In this document: piece after piece, positions 50,451 to 59,342 of the stretch | Position numbering within the stretch: position 1 is the stretch's first letter | Layout of the letters: each line of letters opens with the position of its first letter | Origin: Streptomyces sp. TRM49041 | GTDB lineage: Bacteria; Actinomycetota; Actinomycetes; Streptomycetales; Streptomycetaceae | Direction: 5' to 3' | Length of the DNA: 64,000 nucleotides | Assembly (NCBI RefSeq): GCF_008271805.1 | Contig: NZ_VSRY01000101.1 | Span: 1 to 64,000, forward strand | Position numbers and translations under genes: made by a program | Notes under the pieces: generated by a model | What the model was told of the DNA's origin: nothing | What the model saw: only the letters and a program-made list of their open reading frames with translations | The model's database searches: none

Positions 50451-50858
50451 TCAGTCCTCGTCGGCGACGAGCCGCAGGGAGACCGAGTTGATGCAGTAGC
50501 GCTGGTCCGTCGGGGTCGGGTAACCCTCGCCCTCGAAGACATGGCCCAGGTGGGAGCCGCAGCGGGCGCAGCGGACCTCCGTACGGACCATCCCGTGTGA
50601 TGTGTCGACCAGAAGTTCGACCGCATCCGAGTCGTGTGCATCGTAGAAGGACGGCCAGCCGCAGTGGGAGGCGAACTTCGTGCCCGAGGTGAAGAGTTCG
50701 GCGCCGCAGGCGCGGCAGGAGTAGACGCCCTTGGTCTTCGTGTCGGTGTACTCGCCGGTGAAGGCGGGCTCCGTGCCGGCCTCGCGCAGGACGTGGTACT
50801 CCTGCGGGGACAGCTCGGCGCGCCACTGCTCGTCCGGCTTCTCGACGTCGTACGGCAT
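50451..50858 (-). CDS. msrB: Peptide-methionine (R)-S-oxide reductase
   Basis: 135 residues. It repairs R-methionine sulfoxide in proteins. Zinc is held by C48xxC51 (CRAC) and CxxC in [13 protein letters not shown]; the catalytic cysteine is in QRYCINSVS near the C-terminus. The C-terminus LRLVADED is encoded by the DNA duplicated at 44623. It is 26 bases downstream of murC on the same strand and probably part of that transcript; this is the resident intact copy at the right border of the accessory stretch. Confidence 0.92.
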   Translation of the reverse strand: MPYDVEKPDEQWRAELSPQEYHVLREAGTEPAFTGEYTDTKTKGVYSCRACGAELFTSGTKFASHCGWPSFYDAHDSDAVELLVDTSHGMVRTEVRCARCGSHLGHVFEGEGYPTPTDQRYCINSVSLRLVADED

Positions 50859-50884
50859 GGTCTGCTCAGCTCCCTCGGCTCGGG

Positions 50885-52279
50885 TCAGTCCGCCAGGCGG
50901 TCCAGGATCCTCGGGCCGAGGTCCGTGACATCGCCGGCGCCCATGGTCAGAACGAGGTCACCGGGCCGTGTCATTCCCGCGATCACGTCCGGGACCGTGT
51001 CCTTGGCGGGGACCGGCGTCACGTCGGCGCCCGCCGCGGCGGCCGCGTCGGTGATCAGGGTGCTGGTGACACCCGGGATCGGGTCCTCGCGGGCCGGGTA
51101 GATGTCGAGGACCAGCGACCGGTCGGCGAGGGCCAGGGCCTGGCCCATCTCGGTGCCCAGCTCCTGGGTGCGGGAGAACAGGTGCGGCTGGAAGACCACC
51201 AGGAGGCGGCGGTCGGCGCCGGCCGCGGCGCGCATCGCCTCGAGGTCGGCGGTCATCTCGGTGGGGTGGTGCGCGTACGAGTCGATGACCTGGACGCCCG
51301 CGGCCTCGCCCTTGAGCTGGAGGCGGCGGCCGACGCCGGTGTACGCGGTGAGGGCCTGGGCCAGGGCGGCCGGGTCGATGCCCGTGCGGACGCCGGCGGC
51401 GAGGGCGGCGGCGGCGTTGTGGGCGTAGTGGCGCCCGGGCACGGAGACCGTGAAGGTGTGCTCGGTGCCGTCCAGGGCGACCGTGACCTCGCTGGTCATG
51501 CCCTTGGGGGTGATCTTCAGGATGCGGGCGTCGGAGTCTGCCGACTCGCCCACCGTCAGGATGTTCAGGCCCTCGCGGCCGCGGACGCGGGCCGCCAGCT
51601 CCCGCGCGCCCGCGTGCTCGCCGACGATCAGCGTGCCACCCGGGCGGATCTTGGCGACGAACGCCTCGAAGGACTCGTAGATCTCGTCCATGGAGGCGTA
51701 GTTGGCGTGATGGTCCAGCTCGACGTTGAGGACGAGGGCGACCTCGGGGTCGTACTTCTGGAAGCTGCGGTCGCTCTCGTCCGCCTCGGCGACGAAGAGC
51801 TCCCCCTCGCCGTGGCGGGCGTTGGTGCCGGGGCCCGCGAGGTCGCCGCCGATGGCGTACGACGGGTCCAGGCCCAGCTCGGTGAGGGCGACGGCCAGCA
51901 TCGACGTGGTCGTGGTCTTGCCGTGGGTGCCCGCGACGGCGATGGCGCGCAGGTCGTTCATGCAGGCGGCCAGCGCGTCGGAGCGGTGCACGACCGGGAT
52001 GCCGAGCTCGCGCGCGCGGGTCAGCTCGGGATTGTCGGCACGGATGGCGCTGGAGACGACGACACAGCTGGCGTCGTCGGCCAGGTGGTGCGCGGCGTGG
52101 CCGATGTGGACGGTCGCGCCGAGCGCGCGCAGCGACGCGGCGGTCTCGGACTCGCGCGCATCGCTGCCGGCGACCTTGGCCCCGCGCTGGGCGAGGATCT
52201 TCGCGATGCCCGACATACCGGCGCCGCCGATGCCGATGAAGTGCGGCCGTTCCATGGCGGCAGGGATGGCGGGTGCCAT
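50885..52279 (-). CDS. murC: UDP-N-acetylmuramate-L-alanine ligase
   Basis: 464 residues. It adds L-Ala to UDP-MurNAc in peptidoglycan synthesis. The N-terminal Rossmann motif is HFIGIGGAGMSGIAKIL (about 13-29), the ATP loop VAGTHGKTTTTSML (about 114-127) and the central EADESDRSF, with HHANYASMDE. ATG 52279 is used; ATG at residue 9 (MERPHFIG) is possible. It is away from the dcw cluster, as usual in Streptomyces. Confidence 0.93.
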   Translation of the reverse strand: MAPAIPAAMERPHFIGIGGAGMSGIAKILAQRGAKVAGSDARESETAASLRALGATVHIGHAAHHLADDASCVVVSSAIRADNPELTRARELGIPVVHRSDALAACMNDLRAIAVAGTHGKTTTTSMLAVALTELGLDPSYAIGGDLAGPGTNARHGEGELFVAEADESDRSFQKYDPEVALVLNVELDHHANYASMDEIYESFEAFVAKIRPGGTLIVGEHAGARELAARVRGREGLNILTVGESADSDARILKITPKGMTSEVTVALDGTEHTFTVSVPGRHYAHNAAAALAAGVRTGIDPAALAQALTAYTGVGRRLQLKGEAAGVQVIDSYAHHPTEMTADLEAMRAAAGADRRLLVVFQPHLFSRTQELGTEMGQALALADRSLVLDIYPAREDPIPGVTSTLITDAAAAAGADVTPVPAKDTVPDVIAGMTRPGDLVLTMGAGDVTDLGPRILDRLAD

Positions 52280-52322
52280 GCGTGATCTCCCCGGGGGTGT
52301 GTCGTACGTGCGGGGGCCCAGC

Positions 52323-52775
52323 CTATTCCTTGTGCGCGAACAGCTTGAGCACCGGTACGCCGACCTTGTGCCGGGCGCGGGAGGCCCAGTCGCGGTGGAA
52401 GAACTCCTCCACGTAGTGGGGGGCGGTCAGCACGATCACCTCGTCGGCCTCGGCCTCCTCCACGACGGCCTTCATCTTGTCCAGCGGGTGGTCCTCGACG
52501 ACCTGGCCGACGGCCTGGCAGCCGGCCTCGCGCAGGGCCAGCACCGATCGCTCCAGGGCGATCTCGACGGGGCGCTGCCCGTCCTTGGCGGACAGCTCGT
52601 CGCCTTCCTTGGTGACGTCCTTGAGCCTGCCGATGGCGACGTCGTCGATGGCGCGCAGCAGGGCGTCGGCCTGGTCACCGCGGGGCTGCATGAGCACGAT
52701 GAAGGAGACACTCTCGTCTCCGTGCAGAGTCGTGACGAATTCCACGTCAACGGACGACAGCGGTTTCTCGATCAT
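52323..52775 (-). CDS. Conserved actinobacterial protein of unknown function (USP-like)
   Basis: 150 residues from ATG 52775 (MIEKPLSSVDVEFVTTLHGDESVSFIVLMQPRG). An alternating beta/alpha pattern and VLTAPHYVEEFFHRDWASRARHKVGVPVLKLFAH at the end resemble a universal-stress-protein fold without a clear ATP loop. Homologues are often labelled indole-3-glycerol phosphate synthase, which the sequence does not support. A GTG at 52793 would add six residues. It precedes murC by 43 bases in the same direction. Confidence 0.65.
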   Translation of the reverse strand: MIEKPLSSVDVEFVTTLHGDESVSFIVLMQPRGDQADALLRAIDDVAIGRLKDVTKEGDELSAKDGQRPVEIALERSVLALREAGCQAVGQVVEDHPLDKMKAVVEEAEADEVIVLTAPHYVEEFFHRDWASRARHKVGVPVLKLFAHKE

Positions 52776-52911
52776 CAGAACGCTTGTGAACACCTTCGGA
52801 GCCCTTCTGCGGAAACCATCCTTCCCCGTGCCCGCACGGGGTCTGCGAAGTTAAGTGTGCCCACCGCGAGGTAACCGGAACGGTAAATTCCGCTCGATTG
52901 TCGGATCGGTG

Positions 52912-53694
52912 TCAGATCCGCCGGTACCGGGTGAAGAGAAAACCGTCCTCCTCCAGCACGGACGCCAGTGCGAACCGCGCCGGTACGGCGACGGACGGCC
53001 CGCCCGCGATCCGCTGAGCGCCCCCCGCCGTGAGCAGGGGAGCGACGGTCAGGCACAGCTCGTCCAGCACCCCGGCCGCCACGAACTGGCCCAGCAGTCG
53101 CGGTCCGCCCTCGGTGAGCTGCCGGTTCAGCCCGCGCCCGGCCAGTGCCCGCACGGCCTGCTCCGGTTCCACCCCGGGCCCGTCGCCCGCGACGATCACC
53201 TCGGCGCCCGCCTTCTCCGCCGCGCGCACCCGGTCGGGTGGCGCCGCCGCACCCGTCAGGACCAGCGTCGGGACGAGCGGCGCGGTGAACAGCGGCAGCG
53301 AGAAGTCCAGGTTCAGCGAGGCGCTCACCACCGCGATGGCGGGCGCGGGCCCCTGTCCGGCCTTCCTGCGCCGCGCGGCGAACGCCTCACGCGCGCGTGC
53401 CGGGCGGTATCCCTCCTGCCGTACGGTCTCGGCGCCCACCACGATCACATCGGCCAGGGCCCTGAGCGTGCCGAAGATCCGCATGTCGGCGGCGGACGAG
53501 ATGGGCTCCGAGCGGCCTTCGTGCTGGGCGGCGCCGTCCAGGGACGACACCATGTTCGCGCGCAGCCAGGGGCGGTCGTGCGGGTGCGCGTAGGCATCCG
53601 CGAGCTCGTCGAGGGACCATTCGTGATCTCCCGGCACGGGAGCCCCGGCGGAAACGGGCGGTGTCTGGTCGGTCACAGGGAACAGGCGTCGCAT
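52912..53694 (-). CDS. Pyrimidine reductase family protein (RibD C-terminal domain)
   Basis: 260 residues of the RibD_C/DHFR-like fold. Motifs: RPWLRANMVSSLDGAAQHEGRSEPISSAADMRIFGTLRALADVIVVGAETVRQEGYRPAR (NADPH-binding region) and QLTEGGPRLLGQFVAAGVLDELCLTVAPLL. It may reduce the deaminated riboflavin precursor, but no rib genes are near and other substrates are possible. ATG 53694 fits the usual MRRLFPV start. It is divergent from zapE, 36 bases apart. Confidence 0.8.
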   Translation of the reverse strand: MRRLFPVTDQTPPVSAGAPVPGDHEWSLDELADAYAHPHDRPWLRANMVSSLDGAAQHEGRSEPISSAADMRIFGTLRALADVIVVGAETVRQEGYRPARAREAFAARRRKAGQGPAPAIAVVSASLNLDFSLPLFTAPLVPTLVLTGAAAPPDRVRAAEKAGAEVIVAGDGPGVEPEQAVRALAGRGLNRQLTEGGPRLLGQFVAAGVLDELCLTVAPLLTAGGAQRIAGGPSVAVPARFALASVLEEDGFLFTRYRRI

Positions 53695-53730
53695 GTCGAG
53701 CAGTCTGGCACGGCGCTTACAGTGGGGAGC

Positions 53731-54801
53731 GTGTCGACGAGTGCCCTGACCGAAGCGGTCCCGCTGTCCCTGTGCGCCCGTGAGCCGCACGTCCCCGCCG
53801 ACCGTCTGGTCGCCGAGATGGTGCCTCCGCCGCGCTTCGACGCGGTGCGCTTCGACACGTACATCCCGGACCCGAACCAGCCCAGCCAGTCCGAGGCCGT
53901 CAAGGTGCTCGGCTCCTTCGCCGACGGGCTCGGCGGCGCGCACGCGACGGGGGCCGGGAAGCGCCGCTGGTTCGCCCGGAAGCCCGCCGCACCGACGGGG
54001 CCGCGCGGGGTGTACCTGGACGGCGGGTACGGCGTCGGCAAGACGCACCTGCTGGCGTCACTGTGGCACGCCACTCCGGCGGAGCCCGCGCTCAAGGCGT
54101 TCGGGACGTTCGTGGAGCTGACCAACCTGGTCGGCGCGCTCGGCTTCCAGCAGACCGTGCGGACGCTCAGCGGGCACCGGCTGCTCTGCATCGACGAGTT
54201 CGAGCTGGACGACCCGGGCGACACGGTGCTGGTCTCCACGCTGCTCGGCAAGCTCGTCGACGCGGGCGTGGCCCTGGCCGCCACCTCCAACACACTGCCG
54301 GGCAAGCTCGGTGAGGGCCGGTTCGCCGCCGCCGACTTCCTGCGCGAGATCCAGGGCCTGTCCGCGCACTTCCGGCCACTGCGGATCGACGGTGAGGACT
54401 ACCGCCACCGCGGGCTGCCCGAGGCACCGGCGCCGTACTCCGACGAGCAGGTGACGAAGGCGGCGTACGCGACATCCGGCGCCTCCCTCGACGACTTCCC
54501 GCACCTGCTGGAGCACCTGGCCCGGGTGCACCCGAGCCGGTACGGGGCGCTGACCGACGACCTGACGGCGGTCTGCCTCACCGATGTGACGGCCGTGCCC
54601 GACCAGTCGACCGCGCTGCGGCTCGTGGTCCTCGCGGACCGGCTGTACGACCGGGAGATACCCGTGCTCGCCTCCGGGCTCGCCTTCGACCGGCTGTTCA
54701 GCGACGAGATGCTGAACGGCGGGTACCGGAAGAAGTACTTCCGGGCGATCTCCCGGCTCACCGCCCTGGCGCGGGACGCGAAGGGGCTGGTCACGCAGTA
54801 A
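53731..54801 (+). CDS. zapE: Cell division protein ZapE (AFG1-like ATPase)
   Basis: 356 residues, AFG1 ATPase. Walker A GGYGVGKTH is at 98-106, Walker B LLCIDEFEL at 151-159 and an arginine-finger region in DFLREIQGLSAHFRPLRIDGEDYRHRG. The yeast relative is a mitochondrial chaperone; E. coli ZapE acts on the FtsZ ring. GTG 53731 is eight bases after TACAGT (53718-53723), so the transcript is probably leaderless; GGGGAG also lies just upstream. Confidence 0.85.
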   Translation: MSTSALTEAVPLSLCAREPHVPADRLVAEMVPPPRFDAVRFDTYIPDPNQPSQSEAVKVLGSFADGLGGAHATGAGKRRWFARKPAAPTGPRGVYLDGGYGVGKTHLLASLWHATPAEPALKAFGTFVELTNLVGALGFQQTVRTLSGHRLLCIDEFELDDPGDTVLVSTLLGKLVDAGVALAATSNTLPGKLGEGRFAAADFLREIQGLSAHFRPLRIDGEDYRHRGLPEAPAPYSDEQVTKAAYATSGASLDDFPHLLEHLARVHPSRYGALTDDLTAVCLTDVTAVPDQSTALRLVVLADRLYDREIPVLASGLAFDRLFSDEMLNGGYRKKYFRAISRLTALARDAKGLVTQ

Positions 54802-54870
54802 GTTGGGGGGCCGTAAGCCTCAACCGTCCGTCCACGTCCTGGCGTCGTACGGCGTCCGAAGGGATCCGGC

Positions 54871-55299
54871 ATGGCCACCACGCGTCACGCGCACACCGTC
54901 TGGGAGGGCAACCTCACCGAGGGCACGGGCACCGTGACCCTCGACTCCTCCGGCATCGGCTCCTACCCGGTCTCCTGGCCGGCGCGCGCCGAGGAGCCGA
55001 ACGGCATGACGAGCCCGGAGGAGCTCATCGGGGCCGCCCACTCCAGCTGCTTCTCGATGGCGTTCTCCGGCGCCCTCGCCCGGAACGGCACCCCGCCGAC
55101 CCGGCTCACCACGAAGGCCGACGTCACCTTCCAGCCCGGCACCGGCATCACGGGCGTGCACCTCACCGTGGAGGGCGAGGTCCCGGGCATCGACGAGGCC
55201 ACCTTCGCCAAGGTCGCGGAGGATGCCAAGGTGAACTGCCCGGTGAGCCAGGCGCTCACGGGTACGAAGATCACGCTCACCGCGTCGCTCGCGGGCTGA
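54871..55299 (+). CDS. osmC: OsmC-family peroxiredoxin
   Basis: 142 residues. The redox cysteines are in AAHSSCFSMAFSGAL (Cys about 59) and DAKVNCPVSQAL (Cys about 125); the conserved Arg/Glu framework of OsmC is present. It reduces organic hydroperoxides. GAAGGGATC precedes ATG 54871. Confidence 0.88.
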   Translation: MATTRHAHTVWEGNLTEGTGTVTLDSSGIGSYPVSWPARAEEPNGMTSPEELIGAAHSSCFSMAFSGALARNGTPPTRLTTKADVTFQPGTGITGVHLTVEGEVPGIDEATFAKVAEDAKVNCPVSQALTGTKITLTASLAG

Positions 55300-55321
55300 G
55301 CGAGGGGCGTTCTCCGACGGT

Positions 55322-55355
55322 CCGGCCGCCGCCCCCGGGGAGGGGCGGCGGCCGG
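55322..55355. terminator. Strong hairpin after osmC
   Basis: CCGGCCGCCGCCCC (55322-55335) and its exact complement GGGGCGGCGGCCGG (55342-55355) flank CGGGGA. A 14-bp perfect GC stem 22 bases after the stop is a clear terminator. Confidence 0.8.
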
Positions 55356-55361
55356 TTCCGT

Positions 55362-55575
55362 GTGTACGGGCAGGTGGCCACGGGCCGGACGCAGCCCGGC
55401 GTGTACGGGCACGTCAGGGCCGTCGGGGACATCAGGGCACGTCGGGGCACGTCGGGGCACGCACGGGTGTGCATGGGTGCGTGCGGCCGAGTACGGGCCT
55501 GTACGGATGCGCGTGACTGCGTACGACTGCGTACCGGTGCGCACCCGTGCGTGCAGGCATGTACCGGCGGCCTCG
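55362..55575. repeat. Degenerate GTACGGGC/GTGCGT-rich tract
   Basis: Imperfect short units (GTGTACGGGCA, GGCACGTCGGG, TGCGTAC) recur throughout the gap between osmC and phoX. A GGGGCACGTC unit is directly repeated near 55444-55463. No CDS is credible here. Confidence 0.5.
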
Positions 55576-55676
55576 GAAGCAACTCCGTTCGTATGGTTCA
55601 CCTGCCGCCACACAGCGTGATACATGTGTGCGGATCCGTCACGTCAGTCATTCCTGTCCGCCAACAGGGAGTTGCC

Positions 55677-57044
55677 ATGTCCGCAACACGACGTCACGTC
55701 CTCGCCCGCACCGGCTCCGCACTCGCCGGTATCGCCTTCAGCGGCGCGGTCTCCGAGCTCTTCGCCGGAACCGCCTCCGCCGCCACCCACACCGGGACCC
55801 GCGGGTACGGCCCGCTGGTGCCCGATCCGGCCGGCCTCCTCGACCTCCCGCGCGGCTTCCGCTACCGGGTGCTGTCCCGGGAGGGCCACCCCCTCCGTTC
55901 CGGCGAGGGCAAGGTGCCCGGCCGGCACGACGGCATGGCCGCCTTCGCGGGCCGCCACGGCCGTGTGCATCTGGTCCGCAACCACGAGAACAGGGCCACG
56001 GCCGCCCTCGGCGTCCCGGCCGTCGCCGGTCTGACGTACGACCCGGCCGCCAGAGGCGGCTGCACCGCCCTCACCCTCGACGCCTGGGGCGGCGTCCTGG
56101 AAGAACGGGTCGCCCTCGCCGGCACCGCGGTCAACTGCGCGGGCGGCAGCACGCCCTGGAACACCTGGCTCACCTGCGAGGAGACCGAGGATCTGGCCGG
56201 CACCGACGGCTACACCGAGGACCACGGCTACGTCTTCGAGGTCGACCCCGCCGACCCTCGCCGCGGCGGAGCCTTACCGCTCACCGCCATGGGACGTTTC
56301 CAGCACGAGGCCGTCGCCGTCGACCCGCTCCGCGGGGTCGTGTACGAGACGGAGGACGCCTTCGACCGGCCGTTCGGGCTGTTCTACCGCTTCCTGCCGG
56401 ACCGGCCGCTCGGCGGCCCCGGATCGCTGCGCGCGGGCGGCGCCCTGGAGGCGATGCGCGTACCGGGTGTACCCGACCTGTCCGCCGTACAGGAGCCGGG
56501 CGCCTGCTTCGACGGCGTCGCGTGGGTCCCGGTACCCGACAGCCAGGCCCGGCGGACACCCATCCGGCTCCAGGACTTCGGCCCGAAGGGCATCACTCAC
56601 GCGCAGAAGCTGGAGGGCTGCTACTGGGGCGGGCTGTCCGTGTACTTCGTCTCCAGCTTCGCCCGCGCCTCCGCCGGCTCGGCGGCCGACCACTACGGCC
56701 AGGTGTGGCGGTACGACCCGTACCGGTGCCGCCTCACCCTGGTCGTCGTGTTCGGGCCGGACACCGACGTCCAGCTGCCCGGCGAGTCGCCCGACAACAT
56801 CTGCCTCGCACCCGGCGGCGGCCTGATGGTGTGCGAGGACGGCGGCGGCGCCCAGCACGTGTACGGGCTGACGCGCAGCGGCGAGGTGTTCCCGATGGCC
56901 CGCAACGCCCAGAACACAGGGACGGAGGACGCCCCGGAGTGGGGCGAGTTCGCGGGCGTCGCCTTCTCCCCCGACGGCCGGACGATGTACCTGAACTGCT
57001 ACGCGCCCGGTACGACGTTCGCGGTCACGGGCCCCTGGCGCTGA
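55677..57044 (+). CDS. PhoX-type (DUF839) secreted phosphatase
   Basis: 455 residues. A Tat-like signal (TRRHVLARTGSALAGIAFSGAVSELFAGTASAA) exports the folded protein. The beta-propeller DUF839 signatures are NHENRATAA, STPWNTWLTCEETEDLAGTDGYTEDHGYVFEVDP and ESPDNICLAPGGGLMVCEDGG, whose acidic and Cys residues hold calcium and iron ions in PhoX. It releases phosphate from organic esters. ATG 55677 has GGGAG five bases upstream. A GTTCACC heptamer at 55596-55602, the PHO-box unit of Streptomyces, precedes it, although a second unit at the usual 11-base spacing is poor. Confidence 0.8.
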   Translation: MSATRRHVLARTGSALAGIAFSGAVSELFAGTASAATHTGTRGYGPLVPDPAGLLDLPRGFRYRVLSREGHPLRSGEGKVPGRHDGMAAFAGRHGRVHLVRNHENRATAALGVPAVAGLTYDPAARGGCTALTLDAWGGVLEERVALAGTAVNCAGGSTPWNTWLTCEETEDLAGTDGYTEDHGYVFEVDPADPRRGGALPLTAMGRFQHEAVAVDPLRGVVYETEDAFDRPFGLFYRFLPDRPLGGPGSLRAGGALEAMRVPGVPDLSAVQEPGACFDGVAWVPVPDSQARRTPIRLQDFGPKGITHAQKLEGCYWGGLSVYFVSSFARASAGSAADHYGQVWRYDPYRCRLTLVVVFGPDTDVQLPGESPDNICLAPGGGLMVCEDGGGAQHVYGLTRSGEVFPMARNAQNTGTEDAPEWGEFAGVAFSPDGRTMYLNCYAPGTTFAVTGPWR

Positions 57045-57074
57045 GGCAGCCGGTCGGCCGGGCCGCCGACGGGT

Positions 57075-57097
57075 GGCCGGCGTCGCGGACGCCGGCC
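57075..57097. terminator. Hairpin after phoX-type gene
   Basis: GGCCGGCGTC (57075-57084) and GACGCCGGCC (57088-57097) with a three-base loop GCG, 30 bases after the stop codon. Confidence 0.65.
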
Positions 57098-57183
57098 GGT
57101 CGGCCCGGCCCTCGCGGGAGGGGGCCGCCGACACGAGCGGGCGCGTCGCCGACGCCGGGCGACTGATCGACTACTTTCCGATT

Positions 57184-58092
57184 GTGACATTTTCTGTACG
57201 ACGTATTTCGACACTGGCGGTGCTGTGCACGCTTCTGGCCGGCTGCGGCACGACTCCCGCGGCGGACACGGCGGTGAGCCGCCCGGGCGCGGGGGGCGGG
57301 TCGCCGACGCCGCTGTCCCCCGCGGCGTCCGCCGAGGCATCCCCCCACACATCCCCCAGCGCATCCCCCGGACGCACGCCACCGCCCGAGGCACCGACCA
57401 TGGCGGCGGGCCCGAACGGCCTGACCCCGGTGTTCGAGCGGGCGGCCTCGGCGGCCGACAAGACGGTGGCCCTGACCTTCGACGCCGATATGACGGCGGA
57501 TCAGGGGCCGCGGGCGGCGCGGGGTGAGCGGTTCGACAACCCCGGGCTCATCGCGACGCTCCGCCGCCTCGACGTCGACGCGACGGTGTTCATGACCGGC
57601 CGGTGGGCGGAGGAGTACCCGGACCAGGCGCGGTCGATCGGCGACGACCCGCGCTTCGAGATCGCCAACCACTCGTACAGTCACCACGCCTTCAAGTCGC
57701 CGTGCTACGGCCTGCCGACCGTCGCACGCGACGACATGGCGGCGGACGTGCGACGTGCCTTCGACGCGTTCCGCACCGTGGGGGCCCGCAACGTCGTGCC
57801 GTACTTCCGCTTCCCCGGCGGCTGCTACGACGACGCGGCGCTGCGCGCGCTGGCGCCCACGAAGGTGACGGCCGTGCAGTGGGACGTGGTCAGCGGCGAC
57901 GCCTTCGCGAAGGACGCGGACGCGGTGGCCGAGCAGGTGCTGGCCGGGGTGCGGCCGGGTTCGGTGGTGGTGCTGCACTGCACGCTGAGCGCGGCGCCGG
58001 TCACGGAGGAGGCGATCCGCCGGATCGTCCCGGAGCTACGGAAGCGCGGCTACCGCTTCGTCAAGGTCTCGGACCTGATGGGCTCGGCATAG
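57184..58092 (+). CDS. Polysaccharide deacetylase (NodB-homology) lipoprotein
   Basis: 302 residues. A short signal (RRISTLAVLCTLLAGC) ends in a lipobox, then a Ser/Pro/Ala spacer to about residue 75. NodB motifs: VALTFDADMTADQG (motif 1 with TFDAD instead of TFDDG), ANHSYSHHAF (motif 2, metal His pair) and FRFPGGCYDDAAL (motif 3). It likely de-N-acetylates peptidoglycan or another surface polymer. TACTTT (57172-57177) ends six bases before GTG 57184, so the transcript is probably leaderless; an upstream in-frame ATG at 57073 would put the lipobox too deep. Confidence 0.8.
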   Translation: MTFSVRRISTLAVLCTLLAGCGTTPAADTAVSRPGAGGGSPTPLSPAASAEASPHTSPSASPGRTPPPEAPTMAAGPNGLTPVFERAASAADKTVALTFDADMTADQGPRAARGERFDNPGLIATLRRLDVDATVFMTGRWAEEYPDQARSIGDDPRFEIANHSYSHHAFKSPCYGLPTVARDDMAADVRRAFDAFRTVGARNVVPYFRFPGGCYDDAALRALAPTKVTAVQWDVVSGDAFAKDADAVAEQVLAGVRPGSVVVLHCTLSAAPVTEEAIRRIVPELRKRGYRFVKVSDLMGSA

Positions 58093-58162
58093 CCAGGGCC
58101 CGTCCGGTCGATCACGTCGCAGGAAAGCGACGGTGCCTCGGCATGATCGGCCGGGACAGGTC

Positions 58163-58360
58163 CTAGCCGGAGCAGGCGGTCCGCTGAGCCTCCTGCCACT
58201 CGCACACCGGGCAGAGCGTGACGCCCCTGGTGGACTCGGGGTACTCGCTCGGCTCCCCGCACAGGACGCAGTCGGCGTAGGGCCCCCCGCTGTCGTCACC
58301 GGCGGGGCCGGGCGCGCCGTCCGCCGTGTCGCAGTAGGCGCTCTGACCGGTCTCGTCCAT
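58163..58360 (-). CDS. Small zinc-finger-like hypothetical protein
   Basis: 65 residues with CVLC (about 31-34) and CPVC (about 50-53) pairs joined by GEPSEYPESTRGVTL, a small zinc-binding motif typical of short Streptomyces proteins. TAGAGT (58368-58373 on the reverse strand) ends seven bases before ATG 58360, which implies a leaderless message. The function is unknown. Confidence 0.65.
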   Translation of the reverse strand: MDETGQSAYCDTADGAPGPAGDDSGGPYADCVLCGEPSEYPESTRGVTLCPVCEWQEAQRTACSG

Positions 58361-58379
58361 ACGTACGACTCTAGCGAGC

Positions 58380-59054
58380 TCAGCCCTGCCCCGCCTGCGG
58401 CGTCACCTCGCTGGGGCGTACGACGACGAAGCCGTCGCCCTGGAGCATCATCTGGACCGCCTCTCCGGAGCCGCCGCGGATCATCGAGCCGAAGGACTGC
58501 GAGCGGTGCAGGGACGTGGCGAGGTGGGCGCTCCAGCCGACCACGGCGTCGGTGTCGACGTAGACGGGCTGGTGCTGGGCCACCGGGATGACGACGGGGG
58601 AACCGTCGCAGACGAGGGCGAGCTTGCCGGAGCCGGTGAAGACGCTGTTGAAGAGCCCGCCGCCGACCATGCCGGCGCCCTTCACCGTCCTTATCTCGTA
58701 CGAGAGGGACGCGTCGAAGCAGAGGACGTTGCGGCCGTTTATGGTGAGCGCGTCGCCGGGCTCCAGCTCCACGACGAAGCAGTTCTGCGCCTCGTGCGCG
58801 AACCACGCCTCTCCCTGCCCGCGCACCGCCATCAGCGGCAGGCCCTCACCCGTGACGGCCCGCTTCAGCATGCCGCCGATGCCCTGTCCCTTGCGCTCGA
58901 ACTGGAGGTTGCCCCGGAAGGCGATCATCGACCCCTGCCGGGCGTGCATCTCGCCGTTGACGGCGTACTTGACGCACTTCCCGTTCTGCAGGGTCATCCC
59001 GGGGACGGTCGCCTGCTGCGCCAGGTTCTCGGACGCGAAAAGATCGCTCTTCAT
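58380..59054 (-). CDS. AIM24-family protein
   Basis: 224 residues of the AIM24/TerD-like beta-rich family (MTLQNGKCVKYAVNGEMHARQGSMIAFRGNLQFERKGQGIGGMLKRAVTGEGLPLMAVRGQGEAWFA ... VGWSAHL). The yeast relative is a mitochondrial inner-membrane organiser; the bacterial role is unknown. ATG 59054 is the usual start (MKSDLFAS); an ATG three codons upstream is possible. It ends 19 bases before the small zinc-finger gene, which has its own -10, so the two may be read separately. Confidence 0.82.
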   Translation of the reverse strand: MKSDLFASENLAQQATVPGMTLQNGKCVKYAVNGEMHARQGSMIAFRGNLQFERKGQGIGGMLKRAVTGEGLPLMAVRGQGEAWFAHEAQNCFVVELEPGDALTINGRNVLCFDASLSYEIRTVKGAGMVGGGLFNSVFTGSGKLALVCDGSPVVIPVAQHQPVYVDTDAVVGWSAHLATSLHRSQSFGSMIRGGSGEAVQMMLQGDGFVVVRPSEVTPQAGQG

Positions 59055-59219
59055 GCCCCGCATCGTCGCCCGGAACCACCCCGTCCGCCAAGAAGCGGGA
59101 CCGGGCGCCTCCCGGGCGAGCCCACGGAGCCCGCGGCGGCCGCCGCCCGCACCGGGCTGCGCCGCCCCTCCACAAGGGTGTGTCCCTCCACACATCCCAT
59201 ACACATGTCATCGACTATT

Positions 59220-59232
59220 CGTTCATCGAACG
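59220..59232. promoter_or_regulatory. CGTTC-ATC-GAACG palindrome
   Basis: A perfect 5-bp inverted repeat with a three-base centre, in an A/T-richer part of the 288-base gap between the divergent AIM24 and amidase-like genes. It could be an operator; no regulator gene is adjacent. Confidence 0.35.
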
Positions 59233-59342
59233 TAAGATCGCCTTTGGCATCCCTTGCGTCACACCAGCCGCTCGCGTGCCGTTCTGTCACATTCTCGGCG
59301 CGCCGGGCGACCGCCCGCCGGCTTCCACGGAGGGCCTCCTCG

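Noticed and set aside
50634..52285. Forward frames opposite msrB and murC
   Set aside because: They are antisense shadows; the reverse strand encodes complete MsrB and MurC.
55596..55602. Full PHO box before the phoX-type gene
   Set aside because: Only one good GTTCACC unit is present; the second unit at 11-base spacing is poor, so I only mention it in the gene entry.
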